Shown: positions 25,684 through 33,272 of the stretch, one piece after another
Layout of the letters: each line of letters starts with the position of its first letter
How positions within the stretch are numbered: the stretch's first letter is position 1
DNA from: Streptomyces sp. ISL-94
Lineage (GTDB): Bacteria > Actinomycetota > Actinomycetes > Streptomycetales > Streptomycetaceae
Reading direction: 5' to 3'
Length of the DNA stretch: 59,147 bases
Assembly: GCF_018614075.1 (NCBI RefSeq)
Contig: NZ_JAGGOZ010000060.1
Coordinates: forward strand, 1 to 59,147
The notes under the pieces: model-generated
Databases searched by the model: none
Seen by the model: the letters and a program-made list of their open reading frames with translations, nothing else
Told to the model about the DNA's origin: nothing
Program-made: the position numbers and the translations under genes

Positions 25684-25945
25684 GGGGGCCCTTTCTCGCA
25701 GAAATACGGTGTTCGTCTTGTGCGGTCATACGAAACTTCGGGGTACCGATATACGGGGAACCATACGAAGCCACCGACCGCCTGCAACGATACCGGCACA
25801 CCGGACGGCCCCCGAGGTACGGGGGGACGGCCGAGGGGTAGCGTCTGGCCTACAAGCCGCAAGAAGGCCCAACAAGCCGTAATCAGGCCTCACCTCGCCA
25901 CGACGTCGCCGTGACGTCCATGACACAGGGGAAGAACAGCACCCG

Positions 25946-26554
25946 ATGCCGGACCGCCGCCAGCCCGACTCCTCCACCGACGACAACCCCTTCGCGGCTC
26001 CCCCGGAAGGCCGGCCCGAACAGCCGTGGCAGCCGCGCGGCGGTGGCGACGGCGGCACCGGCGGGAACGACCCGAAGGGCTCCGAAGGCGGCCGGGGCGG
26101 CCCGGCGCGCTGGGACCCGACGGACCCGATCCAGCGCCGCGCCCGGTACGCGCTGCTGGCCGGCATGTGGGGCTTCTTCTTCGGGATCTTCGGCATTCCG
26201 TCGGTGGGTCTGATGCTGGGGGCACTCGCCCTGTACTGGGGCATCAGCGCCCTCCGCGGCAAGCCGGCTTCCACCGCTTCCACCCAGCCTGGCGCGTCCC
26301 CCACGGCATCCCCGTCCCCCGGCGGCCTGGCAGCCCTGGGCGAAGCGGCCCGCCCCCAGCGCACGGCGGCGGTGAGCGGCCTGATCACGGCCTCGCTGGC
26401 GATCCTGCTGGCGATGACCTCGTACGGCTTGCAGCTCGCGTACAAGGACTTCTACGTCTGCCGCGACGACGCCCTGACCCAGTCGGCGGAACTCCAGTGC
26501 AACACCCTCCTCCCGGACAACGTGGTGGGCGCGATCCTGAAGGTTCGCCAGTAA
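25946..26554 (+). CDS. Two- or three-segment membrane protein with disordered N-terminus
   Basis: A 202-residue protein. The first 60 residues are Pro/Gly-rich and polar, then comes a basic ARY motif and a hydrophobic hairpin (LLAGMWGFFFGIFGIPSVGLMLGALALYW), a Pro/Ser linker, and another membrane helix at about 140-160. The end has two cysteines (YVCRDDALTQSAELQCN) that could form an extracytoplasmic disulfide. Divergent from purN. The family is uncharacterised. Confidence 0.78.
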   Translation: MPDRRQPDSSTDDNPFAAPPEGRPEQPWQPRGGGDGGTGGNDPKGSEGGRGGPARWDPTDPIQRRARYALLAGMWGFFFGIFGIPSVGLMLGALALYWGISALRGKPASTASTQPGASPTASPSPGGLAALGEAARPQRTAAVSGLITASLAILLAMTSYGLQLAYKDFYVCRDDALTQSAELQCNTLLPDNVVGAILKVRQ

Positions 26555-26570
26555 CTCCCGGACCCGGCCA

Positions 26571-26773
26571 ACTCCAGCCCCGCCGACGCTCGAGGCGCGG
26601 AGCCCGGCCAACTCCAGCCTCGCCGGCGAGTGAGGCGCGGGGCCCTGGCAACTCCAGCCTCGCCGGCGTTTGAGGCGCGGGGCCCTGGCAACTCCAGCCT
26701 CGCCGGCGTTTGAGGCGCGGGGGCCGGGGCGGAGCCCCGATCCTCAGCCCCGCCGGCGATTGAGGCGCGGGGC
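26571..26773. repeat. GC-rich hairpin repeat, tandem array (locus C of five)
   Basis: Four copies of an exact 40-bp period, with cores starting at 26582, 26622, 26662 and 26702, plus a fifth core at 26752. Unit sense: CAACTCCAGC, CTCGCCGGCG, TTTGAGGCGC, GGGGCCCTGG. The array lies between convergent genes, 3' of both. Confidence 0.85.
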
Positions 26774-26796
26774 TCGGCCCCGACAGCGGCTCCGCA

Positions 26797-28353
26797 CTAG
26801 GCAGGCGGCTTCCGCCGCGCCAGCACCCGAGCCCCCACCACCGGCGGCGCCAACGGCTGCGCCACCACCGGCAGGTCCACACTGATCCCCCGCACGATCG
26901 TCAACGCCCGCTGCGGCCGCACAGGCGGCACCGGCACCACCGGCACCGGCACCGGCACCGGCACCGGCACCGGCACCGGCACCACCTCACCGGCATCCGG
27001 AACCGCCGCCACCTCGGCCGCCGCCCGGCGAAGCGCCTCCCACCGGATCTCCCGCACCCCACTGTCATGCCACCCGTCCTCCACCGGCCCCCCCGAAACG
27101 GCCGGCCGCATCCGCCACGCATGCACCCCCACCGCCACCGGCACCGCCAGCACCAGCGTCCACACGAAGGCCGCCGCGCCCACGGCCCACCACACCGGCC
27201 CGAAGTCGGCCAGCGCCCGCGACCCCAGCGGCCCCGACGAGGCCGCCGCGAGCCCGGCCATGACCAGACCGCACACCAGCGCACCGAGGGCGGCGGTTAG
27301 CGCGGTCTCCCCGTACCGGACCTCCCGCGCCCGGCGTACCGCGAACCACCCCACCGCCAGCCCGGCCACCACCGGCACCCCGGCGACCGCCCAGGTCAGC
27401 AGGTTCCCCGTCCCCTCGGCCGGCAGCGCCGCCAGCAGCGGGAACCGGGGCAGCGAGGGCGCGCCCTCGAAGCCGAGCGGGGTGGCGGTCGCGCCGACGC
27501 CGAGGGCGAAGCCGGGACCGAGGGCGTAGGCCGCCCCCCACACCATGGCGTTCGGGATCAGCGCGACCGCGAGCAGCAGGACCGCGAAGCGGCCCGACCA
27601 CACCCCGGTCAGCGCCAGGAACGTCCCCTGGACCTCCGCTCCGTGCCAGGCGAGCGAGGCCCCGACGAGCAGGACACCGCCGCCCAGGAGTACGAGGGCT
27701 CCGCCCACACCGGCCCGGAGCGCCAGCGCGTAACGGGGGCGCGTGACTGCCCTCCGTACGCCCCCCGGCACCCATGACGGGAACGACCCGAGCGGACGCC
27801 CCCGGGCCGCCCAGACCCCGCCGGCGGCGGCGAGCACGGCGACCAGCGGAACGTGCCAGGCCGCGCTCAGCGGATCGGCGGGCATGGGGCCGCCCGCCGC
27901 GTACGCGGTGGCGAGGGCCCCGACGGCCAGGTACCCGCACACCACAGCCGAGAAGACGGCGCTCGCAGGCAGCACCACCACCTCCTCCCCCTCCTCCTCC
28001 TCATCCGAGGCGCTCCCGAGCCGGGCCGCGCGCCGCATGAGCAGCACGGGCAGCGCGACGAGGAGCAGTGGGGTCAGGCCGACGGGCGCCGGCACGCCGG
28101 ACAGGGTCTCGTACCGCACGAGCTCCGTCCCGTGGGCGAGCAGCCACAGCCCGGCGGCGAGGTGCAGGGCTCCGCCGGGGCCGCTGTCGGGGTAGGGGGA
28201 GCTGATCCACAGCACGATGACGAGCACGGCGAGGAAGCCGAGCCCGAGTCCGGCCGCCACGGCACCGCCCACCACGCAGGCGGCCGCCGCCGGAGAACGG
28301 CGCCGACCGGCGGCTCGCGGGGCCGCGGACAACAGGGTCTCCCGTTCGGTCAC
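26797..28353 (-). CDS. DUF6350 family polytopic membrane protein
   Basis: A 518-residue protein with ten or more membrane segments from about residue 30 to 400, followed by a cytoplasmic tail carrying a Val-Pro run encoded by an 8-9-fold CACCGG repeat (about 26935-26985). The order of hydrophobic blocks and the actinobacterial setting next to sucCD fit DUF6350. GTG 28353 is preferred because GGCGGGG lies 8 bp upstream; GTG 28362 is a possible alternative. It is divergent from the XRE/sigma-like gene. Function unknown. Confidence 0.78.
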   Translation of the reverse strand: MTERETLLSAAPRAAGRRRSPAAAACVVGGAVAAGLGLGFLAVLVIVLWISSPYPDSGPGGALHLAAGLWLLAHGTELVRYETLSGVPAPVGLTPLLLVALPVLLMRRAARLGSASDEEEEGEEVVVLPASAVFSAVVCGYLAVGALATAYAAGGPMPADPLSAAWHVPLVAVLAAAGGVWAARGRPLGSFPSWVPGGVRRAVTRPRYALALRAGVGGALVLLGGGVLLVGASLAWHGAEVQGTFLALTGVWSGRFAVLLLAVALIPNAMVWGAAYALGPGFALGVGATATPLGFEGAPSLPRFPLLAALPAEGTGNLLTWAVAGVPVVAGLAVGWFAVRRAREVRYGETALTAALGALVCGLVMAGLAAASSGPLGSRALADFGPVWWAVGAAAFVWTLVLAVPVAVGVHAWRMRPAVSGGPVEDGWHDSGVREIRWEALRRAAAEVAAVPDAGEVVPVPVPVPVPVPVPVVPVPPVRPQRALTIVRGISVDLPVVAQPLAPPVVGARVLARRKPPA

Positions 28354-28481
28354 TTGGGTCACCCCGCCATGGTGCCAACGACACGCGCTATGAGCGGGTA
28401 ACAGGCGAATGTCCGTGGTGTCGCTCAATATACGTTTATGTACTTTTTCGCCCAGGGCTGCCGGGTCGCGGGGAGTGTGGC

Positions 28482-30800
28482 ATGACACAAGGCGTCGAGA
28501 CGAGCTCGGAGCTGGGTCTCCCCTCCCCGAAGGAACGCCGCAGACTGCGCGAATCGGCAGGGCTGTCACACGGGGACGTCGCGGCGGCGATGGGCGTCAC
28601 CGCAACCACGGTCCGGTCGTGGGAGACGGGCCGCACGGCCCCCCGCGGGCGCAAACGGGAGGTATACGCAAGGTTCCTGACGACCCTTGCGCCCCCACCG
28701 GCACCGCCCCCGCCGACCGAGCCCGAAGCCGAACGCCCCCAGGCAGGCCGGCCCGCGAAAACCGAGGCCGCGGCCCCGCCCGCCGGGACCGAACCTGAAC
28801 TCGACTCCGCAGGCCCCCAGGCGGGCCGGCCCCCGCAAGCCGACGCCGAAGCCGAGCTCCCGGCCACGGAGACCGAGGCCGTGGGGCCGGGAGTCGCGCT
28901 CGCTGCCGGGGCCGCGCCCTCCTCGGCCCCGGGGGCGGCCCTCGGCACCGCCCGCCCCCTGCCGGGTCGGTTCGCGGGGGCCGGAACCCGCCCCAAGCCC
29001 GGGGCCAAGCGCGCTGGGAAGCCACCGGTGGCGGTTCCTCGCCACGAGGCCAAAGCCCCGGCCAAGGCGGGCTCCGCCGGCCTGACCACCGAATCCGCCG
29101 AGGCCAACGGGACCGGCAGGCACGGCGGGGCCAACGGGCCTGACGGTACCGGCAGCTCGGGCGCGGCCAACAAGGCCACGAACCCGGCAGAGGCCACCAG
29201 AACCAGGGAGACCGGCAGATCCGGCGGAGCCAACTGGCCTAACGGAACCAGCAGATCGGACGCAGCCAACCGGGCCACCCATCCCGCAGACACCACCCGC
29301 ACCACGGACACCGAGGGCTCCGATGGGGCCGAGCAGCCGAGCCCGACCGGCGGATCGGACAGGGACGATCTGGCCGCCAGGCCCCTGGGCACCCGTTCAG
29401 TCGAGGGCCCGCCCGGGTCCGGCGGGGCCGTGCGGCCGGCCGACGGCGGCGAGCCGGCCGCCGCGGGCGCGACCGGTGGACCGGCCGGATCGGCGGAAGC
29501 CGCCGGGACAGCAGGGCCGGCCCCTGCCACTGCGGCCACTGCGGCCACCGAGGCAGCCAGGGCCGACGGAGCCGCCATGGCCGAAGATGCCGACCCGACA
29601 GGCGCGGGAGGCATGGCCGGCACGGCCGCCGTGGCCCAAGGGTGCGACCCGGCAGGCGCGACCGTCACGGCCGGCGGGGCAGGCGGGGCAGGCGCGACCG
29701 TCACGGCGGACACGGCAGGGGCCGACGCGGCTGCCCTGGCCAGCGGGACCGACGGCCAAACCGGGCCCACGGAAGGCGACGGAGTCGGCACCGGAGCCGA
29801 AGCCGGGGCCGGGGCCGAAGCCGGGGCCGAAGCCGGGGCCGGGGCCGAAGCCGGGGCCGGGGCCGGGGCCGAAGCCGGGGCCGGGGCCGAAGCCGGGGCC
29901 GGGGCCGGGGCCGAAGCCGGGGCCGGGGCCGAAGCCGGGGCCGGGCACACCGAAGCGGAAGCGGAAGCCGCCGGTCCCGCGGCGCCGCCGGGGCCCGCGG
30001 AGGCGTTTGACGCGCTCTACGCCCACGCCGCACCCGCCCTCGCCCGCCAGACCTACCTGCTCACCGGCCGCCGGGCCCTCGCCCTGGAGGCCGTGGAGCG
30101 GGCCTTCCACCAGGCCTGGAGCCACTGGCCCGAGGTGGCCACCGACCCCGACCCCGTGGGCTGGGTGCGCGCGGCCGCGTACGAGTACGCGCTCTCCCCC
30201 TGGCATCAGTTCCGCCGCGCCCACCGGCACCCCGACAAGGCCCCCGCCGAACCCGCCGACCGGATCCTCCTGGACGCGATGCTCGCGCTGTCCACCACCC
30301 ACCGCCGTACCGTCCTGCTCTACGACGGCGTCGGCCTCGACCTGCCCGACACCGCCGCCGAGACGGAGGCCAGCACCCCCGCCGCCGGCATCCGCCTCCT
30401 CCACGCGCACGCCGACCTCGCCGACCGGATCCCGGAACTGGCCGGCGTACCGCCCGAGAACCAATCCGCGCTGCTCCACGAACGGCTCTCCACGCTGCGG
30501 CCCGCCGTCCGGCTCGAACCCCGCCCGGCGGTCGCCGTCCGCGCCTGCGGGGAGCGCCGTATCCGGCGGTGGGCCCGGGCGGCCGTCGGTCTCACCGCGG
30601 TGATCGCGGCGGCGAGCGCCTACACCGCCGTGACCGCGCCCACGCAGTACGAGCCCCCGATCGCGCCCGGCGAGAGCGTGTCCGGGGTGCCTCCGCACAG
30701 CGGCCCCCAGCGGCTCACCGAGCAGAGCAAGCAGCTCCAGGAGAAGCTGCGCAGCGACCCGGCCGCCGGCCCGCTCCGCCTCGCCCCGCGGGTCGAATGA
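28482..30800 (+). CDS. XRE helix-turn-helix / low-complexity / sigma-factor-like / transmembrane fusion protein
   Basis: A 772-residue protein with an unusual order. Residues 16-60 are an XRE-type HTH (SHGDVAAAMGVTATTVRSWE). About 70-505 are Ala/Gly/Pro/Thr-rich low complexity, including a run of AGAE-like units at 439-488. About 507-650 resemble an ECF sigma factor: a region-2-like FDALYAHAAPALARQTYLLTG and a degenerate region-4-like LSTTHRRTVLLYDGVGL. One membrane helix lies at about 701-720, and a 50-residue Gln/Ser-rich outer tail follows. ATG 28482. The upstream DNA is AT-rich for this genome. Both DNA-binding modules may be retained at the membrane, an inference. Confidence 0.75.
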   Translation: MTQGVETSSELGLPSPKERRRLRESAGLSHGDVAAAMGVTATTVRSWETGRTAPRGRKREVYARFLTTLAPPPAPPPPTEPEAERPQAGRPAKTEAAAPPAGTEPELDSAGPQAGRPPQADAEAELPATETEAVGPGVALAAGAAPSSAPGAALGTARPLPGRFAGAGTRPKPGAKRAGKPPVAVPRHEAKAPAKAGSAGLTTESAEANGTGRHGGANGPDGTGSSGAANKATNPAEATRTRETGRSGGANWPNGTSRSDAANRATHPADTTRTTDTEGSDGAEQPSPTGGSDRDDLAARPLGTRSVEGPPGSGGAVRPADGGEPAAAGATGGPAGSAEAAGTAGPAPATAATAATEAARADGAAMAEDADPTGAGGMAGTAAVAQGCDPAGATVTAGGAGGAGATVTADTAGADAAALASGTDGQTGPTEGDGVGTGAEAGAGAEAGAEAGAGAEAGAGAGAEAGAGAEAGAGAGAEAGAGAEAGAGHTEAEAEAAGPAAPPGPAEAFDALYAHAAPALARQTYLLTGRRALALEAVERAFHQAWSHWPEVATDPDPVGWVRAAAYEYALSPWHQFRRAHRHPDKAPAEPADRILLDAMLALSTTHRRTVLLYDGVGLDLPDTAAETEASTPAAGIRLLHAHADLADRIPELAGVPPENQSALLHERLSTLRPAVRLEPRPAVAVRACGERRIRRWARAAVGLTAVIAAASAYTAVTAPTQYEPPIAPGESVSGVPPHSGPQRLTEQSKQLQEKLRSDPAAGPLRLAPRVE
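29797..29945 (+). repeat. GC-rich tandem repeat inside the XRE/sigma-like gene
   Basis: About 20 imperfect copies of a 6-bp GCCGGG / GCCGAA pattern, encoding alternating AGAG and AEAG. Copy number can be expected to vary between strains through slippage in steps of 6 bp, which keep the frame. Confidence 0.85.
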
Positions 30801-30819
30801 GCGAGCGGCAGACGCGAGA

Positions 30820-30871
30820 ACGGGCGTGGCCCGCACCCCCGGAATTCCGGATGGGTGCGGGCCACGCCCGT
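30820..30871. terminator. Bidirectional terminator hairpin before sucD
   Basis: A perfect 19-bp stem (arms 30820-30838 and 30853-30871); the loop region is itself a palindrome, CCGGAATTCCGG (30839-30850). Between the XRE/sigma-like gene and the sucD stop, which converge. Confidence 0.9.
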
Positions 30872-30902
30872 GTGCGTACCGCTGCCGCGGCAGTGGCTCT
30901 GC

Positions 30903-31793
30903 CTACTGCGCGGCGTTCAGGATCTCGCGGGCCAGCTTCGCCGTCTCGGTCGGCGTCTTGCCGACCTTGACGCCCGCGGCCTCCAGGGCTTCCTTCTTGG
31001 CCTGTGCGGTGCCAGAAGAACCGGAGACGATGGCGCCGGCGTGACCCATGGTCTTGCCCTCGGGGGCGGTGAAGCCCGCGACGTAGCCGACGACCGGCTT
31101 GGTGACGTTCTTCGCGATGAAGTCCGCCGCACGCTCCTCGGCGTCGCCGCCGATCTCGCCGATCATGACGATCAGGTCGGTGTCGGGGTCGGCCTCGAAC
31201 GCCTCGAGGGCGTCGATGTGCGTGGTGCCGATGACCGGGTCGCCACCGATGCCGACGGCCGAGGAGAAGCCGATGTCACGGAGCTCGTACATCATCTGGT
31301 AGGTCAGCGTGCCCGACTTGGACACGAGGCCGATGCGGCCGGGCTTGGTGATGTCGCCCGGAATGATGCCGGCGTTGGACTGGCCGGGGGTGATCAGACC
31401 CGGGCAGTTCGGGCCGATGATCCGCGTCTTGTTGCCCTTGGCGGTCGCGTACGACCAGAAGGCGGCGGAGTCGTGCACCGCGATGCCCTCGGTGATGACG
31501 ACGGCCAGCGGGATCTCGGCGTCGATCGCCTCGACGACGGCGGCCTTGGCGAAGGCCGGCGGGACGAAGAGGACGGAGACGTTGGCGCCCGTCTTCTCCA
31601 TCGCCTCGGCGACGGAGCCGAAGACCGGGACCTCGGTGCCGTCGAAGTCGACGGTGGTGCCGGCCTTGCGCGGGTTCACGCCGCCGACGATGTTGGTGCC
31701 GTCAGCCAGCATCAGCTTGGTGTGCTTCATGCCCGTGGCACCGGTCATGCCCTGGACGATGACCTTGCTGTCCTTGTTGAGGAAGATAGCCAT
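30903..31793 (-). CDS. sucD: Succinyl-CoA ligase alpha subunit
   Basis: A 296-residue subunit that carries the phosphohistidine during ADP- or GDP-dependent conversion of succinyl-CoA to succinate. H251 in GKTMGHAGAIVSG is the phosphorylated residue; the N-terminal VQGMTGATGMKHTKLML is the CoA-binding loop and RIIGPNCPGLITPG is also family typical. It follows sucC by 21 bp on the same strand; the two form one operon and one enzyme complex. Confidence 0.96.
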   Translation of the reverse strand: MAIFLNKDSKVIVQGMTGATGMKHTKLMLADGTNIVGGVNPRKAGTTVDFDGTEVPVFGSVAEAMEKTGANVSVLFVPPAFAKAAVVEAIDAEIPLAVVITEGIAVHDSAAFWSYATAKGNKTRIIGPNCPGLITPGQSNAGIIPGDITKPGRIGLVSKSGTLTYQMMYELRDIGFSSAVGIGGDPVIGTTHIDALEAFEADPDTDLIVMIGEIGGDAEERAADFIAKNVTKPVVGYVAGFTAPEGKTMGHAGAIVSGSSGTAQAKKEALEAAGVKVGKTPTETAKLAREILNAAQ

Positions 31794-31814
31794 GTGAGTC
31801 TGTGACCTCTGCCC

Positions 31815-32993
31815 TTACTTCGCAGCCGCGAGCTCGGCGGCCTTGTCGGCCGCGCCGTCCATGGTGTCCACGCGCTGCACCAGCGGGTGGTTGGCGTCCG
31901 AGAGGATCTTGCGACCCAGCTCGGCGTTGTTGCCGTCGAGACGGACGACGAGCGGCTTGGTGACCGCCTCGCCCTTCTCCTCCAGCAGGGCCAGCGCCTG
32001 GACGATGCCGTTGGCGACCTCGTCGCAGGCGGTGATGCCACCGAAGACGTTGACGAAGACGGACTTGACGTCCGGGTCGCCGAGGATGATCTCGAGACCG
32101 TTGGCCATGACGGCGGCGGAGGCGCCACCGCCGATGTCCAGGAAGTTGGCGGGCTTGACGCCGCCGTGGTTCTCGCCGGCGTACGCGACGACGTCGAGGG
32201 TGCTCATGACGAGACCCGCGCCGTTGCCGATGATGCCGACCTCACCGTCGAGCTTGACGTAGTTGAGGTTCTTCGCCTTGGCGGCGGCCTCGAGCGGGTT
32301 CGCGGCCGCGTGGTCCACGAACTCCTCGTGGCCCGGCTGGCGGAACTCGGCGTTCTCGTCGAGCGAGACCTTGCCGTCGAGCGCGATGACGTCGCCGGAG
32401 GCGACCTTCGCGAGCGGGTTGACCTCGACGAGGAGCGCGTCCTCGGCGATGAAGGTCGCCCACAGGGTCACGAGGACCTCGGCGACCTTCTCGGCGACCT
32501 CGGCCGGGAACTGCGCCAGGGCGACGATCTCGCGGGCCTTCTCGATGGTCACGCCCTCGTTGGCGTTCACCGGGACCTTGGCGAGCTTCTCGGGGGTCTC
32601 CTCCGCGACCTGCTCGATGTCCATGCCGCCCGCGACCGAGGCCATGGCCAGGAAGGTGCGGTTGGTGCGGTCGAGGAGGTAGGAGACGTAGTACTCCTCC
32701 AGGATCTCCGGAGCGGTCTCGGCGATCATCACCTTGTGGACCGTGTGGCCCTTGATGTCCATGCCGAGGATGTCCGTCGCCCGGGCGACGGCCTCGTCCG
32801 GGGTGGCGGCCAGCTTCACGCCGCCGGCCTTGCCGCGGCCGCCGACCTTCACCTGCGCCTTGACGACCGACTTGCCGCCCAGCCGCTCGGTGGCCTCGCG
32901 AGCCGCCTCAGGCGTGTCGATGACTTCACCGGCCAGCACCGGTACACCGTGCTTGGCGAAGAGGTCCCTCGCCTGGTACTCGAACAGGTCCAC
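31815..32993 (-). CDS. sucC: Succinyl-CoA ligase beta subunit
   Basis: A 392-residue ATP-grasp subunit. The N-terminal ATP-grasp half starts MDLFEYQARDLFAKHGVPV and includes VKAQVKVGGRGKAGGVK; the C-terminal half, with VFVNVFGGITACDEVA, forms the CoA-ligase core and pairs with SucD. GTG 32993 has AAGGGACGG upstream. First gene of sucCD. A perfect GGGAC-N4-GTCCC palindrome lies about 165 bp upstream of the start. Confidence 0.96.
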   Translation of the reverse strand: MDLFEYQARDLFAKHGVPVLAGEVIDTPEAAREATERLGGKSVVKAQVKVGGRGKAGGVKLAATPDEAVARATDILGMDIKGHTVHKVMIAETAPEILEEYYVSYLLDRTNRTFLAMASVAGGMDIEQVAEETPEKLAKVPVNANEGVTIEKAREIVALAQFPAEVAEKVAEVLVTLWATFIAEDALLVEVNPLAKVASGDVIALDGKVSLDENAEFRQPGHEEFVDHAAANPLEAAAKAKNLNYVKLDGEVGIIGNGAGLVMSTLDVVAYAGENHGGVKPANFLDIGGGASAAVMANGLEIILGDPDVKSVFVNVFGGITACDEVANGIVQALALLEEKGEAVTKPLVVRLDGNNAELGRKILSDANHPLVQRVDTMDGAADKAAELAAAK

Positions 32994-33077
32994 GCGCGTC
33001 CGTCCCTTGTCTTTTTTAAAGATTCGCAGTGATTCGCGGTTGTCTGCTATCTGCGTGGGCGTGCCGCGGAGGGCAAC

Positions 33078-33093
33078 GTGACGGCGCTGTCAC
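33078..33093. promoter_or_regulatory. GTGAC-N6-GTCAC inverted repeat upstream of sucC
   Basis: GTGACGGCGCTGTCAC has perfect 5-bp inverted arms 6 bp apart, a spacing common for Crp/Fnr-type sites, although the outer bases are not the usual Crp consensus. It lies 85-100 bp before the sucC start, in the probable promoter. Confidence 0.4.
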
Positions 33094-33152
33094 AAGGAAG
33101 GCGCACACGGTGACCGTGGACGCGGCATGTCCGTCCCGCAGGTTATCCCCGT

Positions 33153-33166
33153 GGGACGTAGGTCCC
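33153..33166. promoter_or_regulatory. DevR/DosR-like palindrome upstream of sucC
   Basis: GGGACGTAGGTCCC, with flanks GTG and TAA, matches the form GGGAC-N4-GTCCC of the mycobacterial DevR/DosR box; Streptomyces have DevR-type orthologues. It is in the 279-bp region between sucC and the VWA gene, which holds no gene. Regulation by oxygen or redox state is inference. Confidence 0.5.
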
Positions 33167-33272
33167 TAAATCGCAGATCACACCTGAGCGGTGATACCTG
33201 TCACAGATCGCCTCACGCTTGAACTGGAACTTCGTGCGATCCACCGATTCCCCGTGATCGACGCGGGGCCGC

